Origin: an uncultured Clostridia bacterium
GTDB taxonomy: Bacteria > Bacillota > Clostridia > Christensenellales > Borkfalkiaceae
DNA length: 64,000 nucleotides
Assembly (NCBI GenBank): GCA_947624965.1
Contig: CANQMN010000006.1
Location: 32,399-96,398 of the forward strand
Direction: 5' to 3'
The stretch's first letter is position 1. Each line of letters begins with the position of its first letter. The notes below the pieces were generated by a model that saw only the letters and a list, made by a program, of their open reading frames with translations, made no database searches and had not been told where the DNA came from. The translations under genes and the position numbers were made by a program. Shown one piece after another: positions 49,940 through 59,598 of the stretch.

Positions 49940-51205
49940 CTATTTCGTGCGGATCATGAGACGGATGATCTCCTCGTCCGTCGAGCGCATGCCGTTGCGG
50001 GCGAGGTCGCCCACGTTGCGGATGGTGCGCTCCACGCTCTCCTCGACAATGCCGTCCCCGCCGACGAAGCGGCTGCCGCTGCGCTCCATCTCCATGCCGA
50101 GAAGCCCCGCCTCCACCGCGGAGGCGATCTTCGCCGCACAGCTCGACTTTGCGCCGTCGCAGACGATGCCCGAATCGATGGCGAGCGCATTGACGACGGT
50201 ATGGGCGATCTCCTCGTATCCGCCGCCCAAAAGGTAGCAGACGCCCGCGCCCGCGCCGCACCCCGCGCTCACCGCGCCGCAGTAGGCGGAGAGCCTGCCG
50301 ATGCCCGCCTTCAAGTGAATGGTGATGAGGTCGGAGAGCACGACGGCGCGGTACGTCTTTTCCTCGGACGCGCCCAGATCCCGCGCATAGACGAGCACGG
50401 GAACGGAGGCGGTGATGCCTTGGTTGCCGCTCCCCGAGACGATGACGACGGGCAGATTGCAGCCGTTCATGCGGGCATCCGAACCCGCCGCCGCGCTCGC
50501 CCGCGCGCGGTTGTGCACGCCGTCCCCGAACGCGGAGAGGAGCACTTTCCCGACCCGCGCGCCGTAGTCGTTTTTCAACCCCTCCTGCGAAATCGCGGTA
50601 TTGTAGGCGATTTGCCGCCCCACGCATTCGCGGATATCGGCGAGATCGACGCACTCCGCAAACTCGCAGATCTCCTTTACGGAAAAGCCGTTCTCCTCCT
50701 CGACGCCCTCCTCGATCTCCTCGTCCGCAACGAGCGCGACGCCGTTCTTTTCGAGGCGGACGACGTTGGTATGGTGCCCTTCGATGCGGGCGTACGCCTC
50801 GTCCTCCCCGCAAAAGACGCGCACGCCGATATCGAAGATGCGGCGGCTGTTCATGCGGGAGAGCGAGATCTCCGTATTCTGCAAAAAGCGGGCGATCTCC
50901 GCGAACTGCTCGTCCGAAATGTCCGAGAGCGTTTCGAGCTTGCGGGAGGCGTCCCCCGCGACGATCCCCGCCGCGGCGGCGGCTTTCACGCCGCGCATGC
51001 CGCCCGTATTGGGCACGACGACGCTCTTCACGTTTTTGAGAATGTTGCCGCTCACGGAGATCTCCACGCGGGAGGGAAGCGCGCCGAGCGCATCTCGCGC
51101 GAGCGCCGCGCAGTAGGCGACGGCGATGGGCTCCGTGCAACCCATCGCGGGCAAAAGTTCCGCTTTGAGCGCGGAGAGATATCTTTGGTATCTTTCTCTG
51201 TCCAT
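49940..51205 (-). CDS. UPF0597/YhaM (CyuA) family, putative L-cysteine desulfidase
   Basis: 421 residues, cytoplasmic. The family pattern is clear: GCTEPIAVAYCAA at the N-terminus (C23), SVSGNILKNVKSVVVPNTGGMRGVKAAAAAG, SGSGNQGITASVPV, GRLSAYCGAVSAGCGAGAGVCYLLGG and IVCDGAKSSCAAKI. The conserved cysteines resemble those that hold the catalytic iron-sulfur cluster in L-cysteine desulfidase, which splits cysteine to pyruvate, ammonia and sulfide. Related proteins are annotated as serine dehydratase-like. It stands alone on the minus strand, back to back with the redox unit at 51370. Confidence 0.88.
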   Translation of the reverse strand: MDRERYQRYLSALKAELLPAMGCTEPIAVAYCAALARDALGALPSRVEISVSGNILKNVKSVVVPNTGGMRGVKAAAAAGIVAGDASRKLETLSDISDEQFAEIARFLQNTEISLSRMNSRRIFDIGVRVFCGEDEAYARIEGHHTNVVRLEKNGVALVADEEIEEGVEEENGFSVKEICEFAECVDLADIRECVGRQIAYNTAISQEGLKNDYGARVGKVLLSAFGDGVHNRARASAAAGSDARMNGCNLPVVIVSGSGNQGITASVPVLVYARDLGASEEKTYRAVVLSDLITIHLKAGIGRLSAYCGAVSAGCGAGAGVCYLLGGGYEEIAHTVVNALAIDSGIVCDGAKSSCAAKIASAVEAGLLGMEMERSGSRFVGGDGIVEESVERTIRNVGDLARNGMRSTDEEIIRLMIRTK

Positions 51206-51296
51206 GGTTCGTTTTCCTCTCCCCTACTATACCTTTTCCGCCGAAAAATGTCAAGCGGGGAAGCCTGTGAAATTTCCGTGCGAAAAAAAGAAATGC

Positions 51297-51325
51297 TTGA
51301 CGAAACGGCGCATGTATATTATAAT
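51297..51325 (+). promoter_or_regulatory. Promoter of the membrane protein/ferredoxin-TlpA unit
   Basis: TTGACG (51297-51302), 17-bp spacer, TATAAT (51320-51325). Confidence 0.8.
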
Positions 51326-51369
51326 GGTGTGGAAAGCGCGCTTGCGCGCGCGCAAAGGAGGTTCGCGAA

Positions 51370-52191
51370 ATGGATAAAGCCAAAAAGATACGGCTTTATT
51401 ACGGTATCGCGCTCGGCGTTCTCACGTTCGTCGTGGGCATTCTCTATATCGTGGAAGTCGCCGAAATTTACTACGGCGTCGGACATTTTTCGCGGGAGAT
51501 CGTATGGGATCACCTCATTCTCCCCCTCGTGTTCACGGGGATCTGGGCGGCGGCGATCGTCGCGGGGTTCCTGCTTTCCGTCATATTCCCCGTAAAAGAA
51601 AAACTGCGCGCCCTGCCGGACAATAAAAAGACGCTCGCCCGCCTCAAAAAGCGGATGCCCGCGGAGGGAAAGGGCGAGGACTTCCAACAGGCTTCGCACA
51701 TGGTGCGCTATCACGAGCGGATGCGCCTCCTCGTTTGGGCATGCGCCCTTCTCCTGTGCCTCGCGGCGGCCGTGGCGACCCTCTTTTACGTGTTCGACAC
51801 GGCGCACTATTCGCTCGTCTCCGCGGCGGGGGAAGAGATAAACAAGGTCATCAACGCCAACACGCTCGCCATGCTGAAAAACGTGATGCCGTGGGTGGGC
51901 ATCGCCCTGCTCGGCTGCATGGGGGCGACTGCCTACGAGGGATTTTCGGTAAAGCGGGAACTCGGCTATGTCAAACAAGCCGTCGCCCGCGGCGGCATTG
52001 CCGCCGCGCCCGCGGCAAAACCTTTTCTCGCGGTTTCCGAGCGCGGGGAAGAGATCGCCGTCCTTCTCATCCGTATCGCCGTATTCGCCGTCGCGGTCGC
52101 GTTCATCGTGCTCGGCGCGCTCAACGGCGGGGCGGACGACGTTCTGAACAAGGCGATCAGGATCTGCACGGAATGCATCGGGTTGGGTTGA
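51370..52191 (+). CDS. Membrane protein of unknown function linked to ferredoxin-TlpA gene
   Basis: 273 residues with four or five predicted membrane segments: two near the N-terminus (about 10-30 and 48-72), two in the middle (about 118-140 and 172-190) and one near the end (about 233-255). A basic loop of about 45 residues separates the first pair from the second. It ends in CTEC followed by IGLG, a CxxC pair. AAAGGAGG precedes the ATG. The next gene begins one base after its stop, so the products are almost certainly made together; a role in passing electrons to or anchoring the ferredoxin-TlpA protein is inference. Confidence 0.8.
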   Translation: MDKAKKIRLYYGIALGVLTFVVGILYIVEVAEIYYGVGHFSREIVWDHLILPLVFTGIWAAAIVAGFLLSVIFPVKEKLRALPDNKKTLARLKKRMPAEGKGEDFQQASHMVRYHERMRLLVWACALLLCLAAAVATLFYVFDTAHYSLVSAAGEEINKVINANTLAMLKNVMPWVGIALLGCMGATAYEGFSVKRELGYVKQAVARGGIAAAPAAKPFLAVSERGEEIAVLLIRIAVFAVAVAFIVLGALNGGADDVLNKAIRICTECIGLG

Positions 52192-52192
52192 T

Positions 52193-53860
52193 ATGAAAAA
52201 GATAGGCGAAAAATTAAAATTTTGGTACAAACGGTATCGGCGCAAACTCATCCAGATCTACGCCGCGCTTCTCTATAACGCCAACTTCAAGGGATATTTT
52301 ACGGGGAACATCTATAAGGGCTCCACGAAATATGCCTGCGTGCCCGGGCTCAACTGCTACTCGTGCCCCGGCGCGGTCGGCGCATGCCCGCTCGGCGCGC
52401 TCCAAAACGCGCTCGCGACCTCGGGGACCAGAACGCCCTTCCTCATGATCGGCATCATTCTCCTCTTCGGGCTCCTCTTGGGGCGCACGATCTGCGGCTT
52501 CCTCTGCCCCGTCGGGCTGGGACAGGAACTTCTGTACAAGATCAAGACGCCCAAACTCAAAAAGAGCCGCTATACCCGCGTGCTCTCCTACCTCAAATAC
52601 GTTATTCTCATCGTCTTTGTCATCGCGATCCCGCTGATGTACAGTTTGAGCGGCGCGCCCATCGCCATCCCCGCGTTCTGCAAATACATTTGCCCCGCGG
52701 GAACGTTCGGCGGCGGCGTGGGGCTTCTGTCCAACGCGAACAACGCGGATTATTTCGCGATGCTCGGTCCGCTGTTCACGTGGAAATTCGCGCTGATGGC
52801 GGCGATCGTCGTCGCGTGCGTGTTCGTGTTCCGCGCGTTCTGCCGCTTCCTCTGCCCGCTCGGCGCGCTGTACGGCTTCTTCAATAAAATCGCGCTCATC
52901 GGCGTAAAGCTGGATAAGAACAAGTGCACGGATTGCGGGCTCTGCATCGCGCACTGCAAGATGGACATCAAGCGCGTGGGCGACCACGAGTGCATCAACT
53001 GCGGCGAATGTATCGACGTCTGCCCCGCAAAGGCGATCCGTTGGAAGGGTTCGGGATTCTCCCTCCATAAGAACGCGGTGGAAGCCGCGGAGGGTCCCGT
53101 TGCGGAGGAAAAGCCGCTCGCTTCCCTGCTCGGCGGCGTGGCGACGGCGGAGACCGTCCGCGCGGAAGCCCTGGCGCAGACCCCCGAAACGGAGATCGCC
53201 GTCTCCGAAAGGGCGCCCGCGCCCCAAACGGCGGCGCCCGCAAAGCGCAAAAAGTCCGCGTCATTCTGGATCCAACTCTGCGCGTGGATCGCCGCGCTCG
53301 CGCTCCTTTTCGGCGCGATCGTGTACTTTAACTTCTTCGCGGAGGAGGAATCGCGGGCGGAGGTCGCGGTCGGCGCGCCCTGCCCCGACTTTACGATCCG
53401 TACATACGGCTACGATCAAAGCGGAACGTACGATCTGCTCGAAGATACGTTCACGCTCTCCGAGCACCGCGGCGAGGTCGTCGTCGTCAACTTCTGGGCG
53501 ACGTGGTGCGGACCGTGCATCGCGGAAATTCCCCACTTCGAGCGCGTACAGAAGGAAAATCCCGATATCACGATCCTCGCGGTCCAAGGGATCAAGGACG
53601 TGCCCAGCGTGCCCGATTTCATCATCGAAACGCAGGAATGGGGAGAATACACCCTCACGTTCGCGCAGGACAATATCGACGACAAGGGTACCTCGGATAT
53701 TTCGGACGACGTCTGCGAGACGTTCGCGCTCCTCGGCGGCAAGGACGCATGGCCCATCACCATCATCGTCGACACGGAGGGAACGATCTCCTTCATCCGC
53801 CAAGGTCCGCTCTCCTATGCGGAACTCACCGAACAGGTCCGCATCGCGCGCGGAGAATAA
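52193..53860 (+). CDS. NapH-like membrane ferredoxin fused to TlpA-type thioredoxin
   Basis: 555 residues. An N-terminal Cys-rich loop (CVPGLNCYSCPGAVGACPLGA, 49-69) and about four membrane helices with CxxxCP motifs (CGFLCP, CKYICP, CRFLCP) match the NapH/CcoG-like group. Two [4Fe-4S] ferredoxin motifs follow (C245-C248-C251-C255 and C267-C270-C273-C277). After an Ala/Pro-rich linker comes another membrane helix (about 358-380) and an extracytoplasmic TlpA/ResA-like domain with WATWCGPC (C439, C442). The protein appears to move electrons through the membrane to a periplasm-side thiol. Its partners are the preceding membrane protein and possibly the TlpA lipoprotein at 55925-59287. Confidence 0.88.
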   Translation: MKKIGEKLKFWYKRYRRKLIQIYAALLYNANFKGYFTGNIYKGSTKYACVPGLNCYSCPGAVGACPLGALQNALATSGTRTPFLMIGIILLFGLLLGRTICGFLCPVGLGQELLYKIKTPKLKKSRYTRVLSYLKYVILIVFVIAIPLMYSLSGAPIAIPAFCKYICPAGTFGGGVGLLSNANNADYFAMLGPLFTWKFALMAAIVVACVFVFRAFCRFLCPLGALYGFFNKIALIGVKLDKNKCTDCGLCIAHCKMDIKRVGDHECINCGECIDVCPAKAIRWKGSGFSLHKNAVEAAEGPVAEEKPLASLLGGVATAETVRAEALAQTPETEIAVSERAPAPQTAAPAKRKKSASFWIQLCAWIAALALLFGAIVYFNFFAEEESRAEVAVGAPCPDFTIRTYGYDQSGTYDLLEDTFTLSEHRGEVVVVNFWATWCGPCIAEIPHFERVQKENPDITILAVQGIKDVPSVPDFIIETQEWGEYTLTFAQDNIDDKGTSDISDDVCETFALLGGKDAWPITIIVDTEGTISFIRQGPLSYAELTEQVRIARGE

Positions 53861-53879
53861 ACGGAAAAAACGGCATGAA

Positions 53880-53906
53880 AAAGGGAGGCGGTTTGCGCCT
53901 CCCTTT
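53880..53906. terminator. Bidirectional terminator between convergent redox genes
   Basis: AAAGGGAGGCG and CGCCTCCCTTT with a 5-nt loop, followed by T-rich sequence on both strands. Confidence 0.85.
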
Positions 53907-53926
53907 GATTTTTGTCCGAAAGCGGT

Positions 53927-55726
53927 TTATCCCGCCGCCGCGACCGCGACCGTAACGTCCGCGTCCGCGCTCGCGCCCGTGAGCGCAATGGAGAAGCTCG
54001 TGTAGTTTCTGGTATCCTCTATCGCGCACGTGAACGTTACCGTTCCCCCCGTGGTCTGATGGGTCTGCCCGCCGACGGTGATCGTCGCTTCGCCCGTGAG
54101 CGTTACGGTGAAAGTATAGCTGCCCGCCGCGGTGGGACGGTATTCAAAATACGTTTCGCCGCTCGCCTTTGCGGAGACGGTGTTCGTCGCGGAAGTGAGG
54201 CGGTAAGCGTTGCTCTGCGAGCCGTCCGCATAGACGGAGCAGAACCACAAGAAGTACTGTTCGGGACCCGCGCCCGCCGCTTCAAACAGGGGCAGATACT
54301 GGCTCTCCATGCCGTTGTTCAGGAAGGACTGCGAAGAAGTGTAATGATCGAGGAAGTTCTTCAACTCCTCGGTGAGCGGATACACGCCGTCGTTGTTGCA
54401 CACGAGCGCGTACGAATGCATGAAGGAAAACTCGCCGTTCTCGCCCGTGTTCGTGTACGAATAGAACGTGTAGGGGTCTTCGGGATCGACGTAGGAGAAC
54501 GACTGGGACTGCGCCATCGCCCAGAAGCTCGCGGTGAAGGGCGGCACGCCGCTCGTGGCGGACGTCGAACCGCTCTCGTCCTCGCCGAGCCCGTCCCCTT
54601 CCCCGCCGAAATGGACGACGAGCATGGGTCCGTCCGCCGCGGTCCCGTCGGACGACAGGTAGTAAATATTATCTGCGGGGTTGAGCGCGACTTTCGCATT
54701 CAATCCCGCGAAGCCGTGCGCGGATTTCAGCACCGTCGTGTTCGTGGCGGGGTTCTTATATCCCTGCACGGTGATCGTGCGGGTGGACTGGTTGCCCTCT
54801 CCGTCCCATTCGGTGATGGACGCTTCCCTCGCCTCCACGCGGGGATCGCCCGCCTGCAAGAGCTGCTCTGCAAGCAGAGCATTGACCGTATACTGCGGTT
54901 GCGGTTCGAGGTTGCCGCGGCGAACGAAGGTGATGCAGAAATCGACATTGAGGCTCGCCTCGTCCATCACGGTAACGCCGAAGTAGACGACGCCGCCCGA
55001 CTGCTGCATGTTGGAGCTGTCCACCTCAAATTCGTAGCGGAAGTTCTTATCGCTCTCGGAGCGGTTGTCGTTGCCGTAAGGGTCCTGCGCCGTGCCGTCG
55101 CCCATGTCCCATACACCCGTTGCGACCGAACCCTGCAACTCGCGCACCTTGGCGTCCGCCGTTCCCGTAGAGGACACGCGGTACACGCCCGTCTGCCCCG
55201 CTTGGAACGCAAAGTACACCCACTGCCCCAAAGAGGACACGCGGACGCGGTAGGAACCCTGCGTAACCGCATAGAAGTTATCTACATTCTCGAACTGGTT
55301 GCTCGTCTCGCCGAGCCCCTGTTTGAACGTCGCCGTGCCGTTGCCGCTCTGCGGTTTGTTCTCGACGAGCGTAACGGTGAGTTCCTCTCCGCGGTTCATC
55401 TCCTTTTCCTCGTACGAATAATAGTCGAGGATGTCCTGAATGTGCACGACGAGCCGATTGCTCGCGTTCGGGAGCCCGACGACCGCCTTCCCGTTTTCGT
55501 CCACATTGACGCCGTTGTAGCACACGGCGCCTTCGCCGATCTCGCAGAGCTGGACGCGCACGCCCGTAACGGCGGCGCCCGTCTCGTCCTTGACATAGAC
55601 GGTGAACGAGTTGGGATCCGGACCGTCGTTCTCTTCATCGCCGTCGCACGCCGCGAAGATCGCCATGCCGAGGGTCGCCGCAAACAAGGCAAAAAGTATT
55701 AAAAGTTTTTTGGTGAAAGATTTCAT
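53927..55726 (-). CDS. Lipoprotein of unknown function with CnaB/SpaA-like N-terminal domain
   Basis: 599 residues. The lipoprotein signal ends at C27 (IFAAC). Residues about 40-120 look like a CnaB/prealbumin-like domain (FTVYVKDETGAAVTGVRVQLCEIGEG ... VDENGKAVVGLP). The rest is beta-rich with no family I recognise; it ends in a beta domain that alternates hydrophobic and polar residues (TFTVTLTGEATITVGG). The N-terminal domain resembles that of the TlpA lipoprotein encoded upstream on the same strand, so the two may act together. It has its own promoter and shares a terminator with the convergent ferredoxin-TlpA gene. Confidence 0.75.
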   Translation of the reverse strand: MKSFTKKLLILFALFAATLGMAIFAACDGDEENDGPDPNSFTVYVKDETGAAVTGVRVQLCEIGEGAVCYNGVNVDENGKAVVGLPNASNRLVVHIQDILDYYSYEEKEMNRGEELTVTLVENKPQSGNGTATFKQGLGETSNQFENVDNFYAVTQGSYRVRVSSLGQWVYFAFQAGQTGVYRVSSTGTADAKVRELQGSVATGVWDMGDGTAQDPYGNDNRSESDKNFRYEFEVDSSNMQQSGGVVYFGVTVMDEASLNVDFCITFVRRGNLEPQPQYTVNALLAEQLLQAGDPRVEAREASITEWDGEGNQSTRTITVQGYKNPATNTTVLKSAHGFAGLNAKVALNPADNIYYLSSDGTAADGPMLVVHFGGEGDGLGEDESGSTSATSGVPPFTASFWAMAQSQSFSYVDPEDPYTFYSYTNTGENGEFSFMHSYALVCNNDGVYPLTEELKNFLDHYTSSQSFLNNGMESQYLPLFEAAGAGPEQYFLWFCSVYADGSQSNAYRLTSATNTVSAKASGETYFEYRPTAAGSYTFTVTLTGEATITVGGQTHQTTGGTVTFTCAIEDTRNYTSFSIALTGASADADVTVAVAAAG

Positions 55727-55756
55727 TCCGTTCTCTCTCCTCTTTTATGTTCCCCT

Positions 55757-55785
55757 ATTTTAGCACAAAAAAAGACGGACGGCAA
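55757..55785 (-). promoter_or_regulatory. Promoter of the 599-residue lipoprotein gene
   Basis: TTGCCG (55785-55780), 17-bp spacer, TAAAAT (55762-55757) with extended -10 TG. Confidence 0.65.
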
Positions 55786-55891
55786 TTAAATTGCGTGATA
55801 AACGGATAAAAATTTGTTTCCGCCCCCTCTTTTTTGCGGATTTTCCGAATTTATTCGTCCGAATACGCATAAATATTTTTCGGCGCACGAA

Positions 55892-55917
55892 AAAAGGAGA
55901 GCGATCGCTCTCCTTTT
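55892..55917 (-). terminator. Terminator of the TlpA lipoprotein gene
   Basis: A 26-nt perfect palindrome (AAAAGGAGAGCGA and complement) 7 nt after the stop, followed by T-run on the minus strand. Confidence 0.85.
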
Positions 55918-55924
55918 CGTTTTG

Positions 55925-58900
55925 TTACGCTTTCGCCTGCTCGATGCGGTCGAGGAATTCCTGCGGCGGCGCATCGTCGCCTTCGGGCGCGGCGCACCAT
56001 TTGAGATAGTTCGTGTAAGACCCGATGAACTTGTAATGGAAGCACAGGCGCATCCAGTCGTATTCGAGATTTTCCCAGCCGTACCGCTTGGCGTACAGGT
56101 CGAAGATGTTCGCGATCTCGGACGTAACTTCGAGCGAGCCTCTGTTGCGGGGGCTTCCCGCCCACGCGCCCGCGCCGCTGTAATACTTGTCGTAATCGAC
56201 GCCTGCGGGCAGATTTAAGGGCGCGCTCCCTTCGCCCGCATTTGCGCTCGCCACGAGCTGGGTGACCCTTGCCGTATAGTCCTGCTTGCGCGATGCGTCG
56301 ACGTTCGTCGCAAACGTATAGTCGCGGAAATCGAAGGCGTTCATATACCCTGCGAGGATATCCACGATGTCCTGCAACGTCGCCGCGTTCACAAGATCAT
56401 CGTAATCCTGCGCGGAGATATCCATATCGCCGTACGACGTGAGGAGATTTTCGATATAGAGCGCGCGGTCGTCCGCGGTGAGCGTCTTGCCCGCCGCCGC
56501 TTCGAGCGTGCTTGCGATATCGTACCGCTCCGCCCAGTCGAGACGGAGTTGGCGATTTTCCGCATCGTAGATGGAACTGTACTTGAACGTATAGTCGATG
56601 TACTGCTGCACCCTGCGCAAGATCCCGCGGTTCCCTTCCACCTTCTGCATGACGAGCACGTCCTCGATGGAGGTCTGCAAGCTGAAATGCGTGCTGTTGA
56701 CGAGATCGATGTAGATGGGATCGTTGAGGTTGGGATAGCGGTATCCGTCGTTGTCCACGTAGACGCTTCCGTCCTCGTTGCGGAGCGCGTCGTAATATTT
56801 GCCCTCGTACTCTATGGGATAGATGCTCATGAGCGAGACGAGGGAATCGATCCCCTGCTCCTCGTCGTACGTCGCGTATTCGCGCGAGGCGTACTGCCAC
56901 GAGAAGTAGCTCTCGCCGAGATATTCCACGGTGAGCGTGAAACTGTTGCGGATGCCCATATCCGCGAGCGCCGCCGAAACGTAATAGGGCTCCTCGCGCT
57001 GTTCAAAATAGTAGGTGAGCACCGCGTCGAAGTCGTTCTCCGCGTCTTCGAGCTGCTGGTCCGTTTCGAGGAGCAGTTTTCCGTTGATGCTCCCGTCGTC
57101 CTCGTACAGCCAGAGCATGGTGTCCACGTCCGTCTTGCTGTGCGTCTTGATCCTGTAAACGCCGCTCTTGGCGGGTTGGATCTTGTAATAGAGCCCTCTC
57201 GGAACGAGCATGCGGTCGTAGACAACTTCGTTGAAGTACTGCGCGTCTCCGGTCACCGAGGTCGAGGGAACGTACCCCTTCTCTTCCGAGATCGTCGTCT
57301 CGTAAGCCGTTTCAAACATGAGCCCGAGCACGGGGTTTTTCTCCGCCGTGTTGTATCCCGTATCCTGCGGATCGTTTCCGAAGTGCTCGAAGTAGATGCA
57401 GAATTCGAGCCAGCTGTTCTCGTTCGCCGCCGCGCCCTTGACGGACCGCGCGAGCTTGTTGAGCATCTCTTTGAGATCCTCGGTAACCACGGTGAGCCCG
57501 TACAGGCGGGAGTTGTTCGCCGCGCGCGCATAATTCGTGATGGCGTCCGTATCGTCCTCTGCGGAATCGTAGGCGGGGTCGTCCTTGTCGTCCGTCGTGT
57601 TGTAGTTGAAGTCGCCGTTGACCGCGTACTGCGAAACGGAGAACTCGTCGCCGCGCGCCCTGTTGAACGCGGTAACGCCCATGAGATCGGCGAACACGAA
57701 GTAGCCGTCGGCGTCGTCCTTGCGGTAGTAGCCTTGGGCGTCGAGCGCGGTCTCGATATGATAGTCGTAATTCCCGCTCGTGCGGTTGAGCCCCCACACC
57801 GCGTCGCGCGGCATGTCGAGCGAGCCCGCCTGCGCGTTGAGTTCGTTGCGGCTGAGGCGGCGGAGATTGCGCACCCTCACCATGTCCTGCGTCATAGCGG
57901 ATTCGTCCGCCTCGTCCTTGTTGAACATGAGCGTGAGCCTGTAATCGCCCGCTTCCGTCGCGACGAGCGGATAGCAAGTCGTCCACACGTTCATCTGCTC
58001 GTCGCCCGTGTATTCGTACATGAGCATGTTGTCGAGAATGACGTAGAGGAAGTCGTACCCGTTCTCGATGGCGACCTTCAAATCGAAGGCAAGGACCGTC
58101 TTGCCGTCTGCGCCCGCGTCGATCTCCGCCTGCGAAACGGAGAAATCGATATGCAGGGTCGCAAAAGAATAGTCTTTGTCGAGGTTGGCGGGATAGATGT
58201 ACTTCTGTCCGCCCTCCTCGCCGTTGAGCCAGGGCCACGAATACTCCGCGTCGTCCGTGCCCGTCTCGGGCGAATAGGAGAAGCCGCTCTCGCCCGCGCC
58301 CTGCACGGCGTCCGCGATGAGGGAAGCGTCGGGCATCGCGACGTCGGGCTTTTCGCGCTGCAAGGCGGGCGCATCGGGATTGTCGCCGCCGGGCAGGAAG
58401 TTCTGTCCGTAGTCGTCCGCGGTGTACTGCGCGAAGAGCAGTTCAAAACTGCGTTGCGTCATCGAACCGGTGTGATCGTACACAAGTACGCCGTAGCGGT
58501 CGACGATGATGGTGCGCGGAATGGACGTGATGCCGAGCATATAGATCGAGTTAAAGACCCTGCTGTTGTTCATCGCGACGGGGATCGTGAACGTAACGGG
58601 GTTCTCCGCGTTGGCGGCAAGCCCGTCGATGAAATCCTCCACGTCGGAGACGGTGTCGCGGTTCATGAGCCCCACGTCGATCGCCACGATCGCGACGAGA
58701 TCGCTGTAATTGTCGTAAGCGCGCTGCATTTCGGGCATTTCGCTGACGCAGGGACCGCAGCCGGTATCCCAGAAGTTGAGCATGACCATGCGCTTCTCCT
58801 GCAAAAGCCCGGAGAGCGAAATGCTGCCCCCGCTGATGTCCTGCAATTCAAAGTCATACATGACGTCGCCGACGCGATACTGCTTATCGGCGGGCGGCGC

Positions 58901-59287
58901 TTCCTGAATGACGGCGGAGTTCAGAACGCAGTTTACAGGCGTGAAGTCTTTATCCGTCTTGTATGCCGCGCCCTCGGGAACGAAATAGCCCGCAGGGTAT
59001 TCGGAGAGCACGATATCGTACTCCCCCGCGGCGATCGTGTCGCTGAAACGGACGGAACCGTCGGCGCCCGTTTTTCCCGCGCCGACCTCCACGGTGCCGT
59101 TCATCAGCTGAACGTTTACGTTTTCGAGCCGCGCGCCGCCCTGGCTGTATACGTTGACGACATACGCTTTCCCCGTTCCGTCTTCGGGATCGTTTTCGTC
59201 CGTCGTGCAGGCGGTAAAGATCCCGAGGGCGAAAGTGAGCGCGGCAACGATGCCGAGCGCGATCCCCAACCACGTTTTTTTCTTCAT
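55925..59287 (-). CDS. Large lipoprotein with CnaB-like and TlpA/ResA thioredoxin domains
   Basis: 1120 residues. The lipoprotein signal ends at C27 (IFTAC). A CnaB/prealbumin-like domain (about 40-115; VNVYSQGGARLENVNVQLMNG) precedes a TlpA/AhpC-TSA domain (about 135-305) with DTGCGPC (C177, C180) and the cis-Pro region ITSIPRTIIVDRYG. About 800 further residues have no recognisable family; they contain two beta-sandwich-like stretches and a helical C-terminal part (about 950-1120). TlpA-type proteins reduce or isomerise disulfides outside the membrane. It probably receives electrons from the membrane ferredoxin-TlpA protein encoded nearby on the other strand; this pairing is inference from proximity. 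Confidence 0.82.
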   Translation of the reverse strand: MKKKTWLGIALGIVAALTFALGIFTACTTDENDPEDGTGKAYVVNVYSQGGARLENVNVQLMNGTVEVGAGKTGADGSVRFSDTIAAGEYDIVLSEYPAGYFVPEGAAYKTDKDFTPVNCVLNSAVIQEAPPADKQYRVGDVMYDFELQDISGGSISLSGLLQEKRMVMLNFWDTGCGPCVSEMPEMQRAYDNYSDLVAIVAIDVGLMNRDTVSDVEDFIDGLAANAENPVTFTIPVAMNNSRVFNSIYMLGITSIPRTIIVDRYGVLVYDHTGSMTQRSFELLFAQYTADDYGQNFLPGGDNPDAPALQREKPDVAMPDASLIADAVQGAGESGFSYSPETGTDDAEYSWPWLNGEEGGQKYIYPANLDKDYSFATLHIDFSVSQAEIDAGADGKTVLAFDLKVAIENGYDFLYVILDNMLMYEYTGDEQMNVWTTCYPLVATEAGDYRLTLMFNKDEADESAMTQDMVRVRNLRRLSRNELNAQAGSLDMPRDAVWGLNRTSGNYDYHIETALDAQGYYRKDDADGYFVFADLMGVTAFNRARGDEFSVSQYAVNGDFNYNTTDDKDDPAYDSAEDDTDAITNYARAANNSRLYGLTVVTEDLKEMLNKLARSVKGAAANENSWLEFCIYFEHFGNDPQDTGYNTAEKNPVLGLMFETAYETTISEEKGYVPSTSVTGDAQYFNEVVYDRMLVPRGLYYKIQPAKSGVYRIKTHSKTDVDTMLWLYEDDGSINGKLLLETDQQLEDAENDFDAVLTYYFEQREEPYYVSAALADMGIRNSFTLTVEYLGESYFSWQYASREYATYDEEQGIDSLVSLMSIYPIEYEGKYYDALRNEDGSVYVDNDGYRYPNLNDPIYIDLVNSTHFSLQTSIEDVLVMQKVEGNRGILRRVQQYIDYTFKYSSIYDAENRQLRLDWAERYDIASTLEAAAGKTLTADDRALYIENLLTSYGDMDISAQDYDDLVNAATLQDIVDILAGYMNAFDFRDYTFATNVDASRKQDYTARVTQLVASANAGEGSAPLNLPAGVDYDKYYSGAGAWAGSPRNRGSLEVTSEIANIFDLYAKRYGWENLEYDWMRLCFHYKFIGSYTNYLKWCAAPEGDDAPPQEFLDRIEQAKA

Positions 59288-59356
59288 GCCATCTCCTCGC
59301 CCGCGCTTACGCGGGCTTCCGTAATTTTCTGTTCAGAAAAGAATTTGGTGTAAAAC

Positions 59357-59385
59357 AGTTTATCACATCTCGGGCGGAAAGGCAA
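59357..59385 (-). promoter_or_regulatory. Promoter of the TlpA lipoprotein gene
   Basis: TTGCCT (59385-59380), 17-bp spacer, TAAACT (59362-59357) with extended -10 TG. A GCCCGCG/CGCGGGC hairpin (59293-59310) lies in the leader just before the ribosome binding site. I see nothing else in the gene-free stretch 59386-59576. Confidence 0.65.
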
Positions 59386-59576
59386 GCGGTTGCGTCCCGC
59401 GCGCCGTGAAAATTTTATCACAAACCCTTTTTTTTCATTAGTTTGCGGCTTTTATGCGAAATTTTTACATATATTCGGGCGACCGCGCCGCGCGCGGCGC
59501 GGAATACGGACCCCGCGGGCAGATCTTCGCAAAAGGCGCGCATAAAAAACGGCGGCCGCCGAACGGCAACCGCTTC

Positions 59577-59598
59577 AAAAAGCCGCTTTGCGCGGCTT
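59577..59598 (-). terminator. Terminator of the tRNA-Val/Gly/Cys cluster
   Basis: AAGCCGC and GCGGCTT with a 5-nt loop, followed by T-run, starting at the tRNA-Cys CCA end. Confidence 0.8.
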
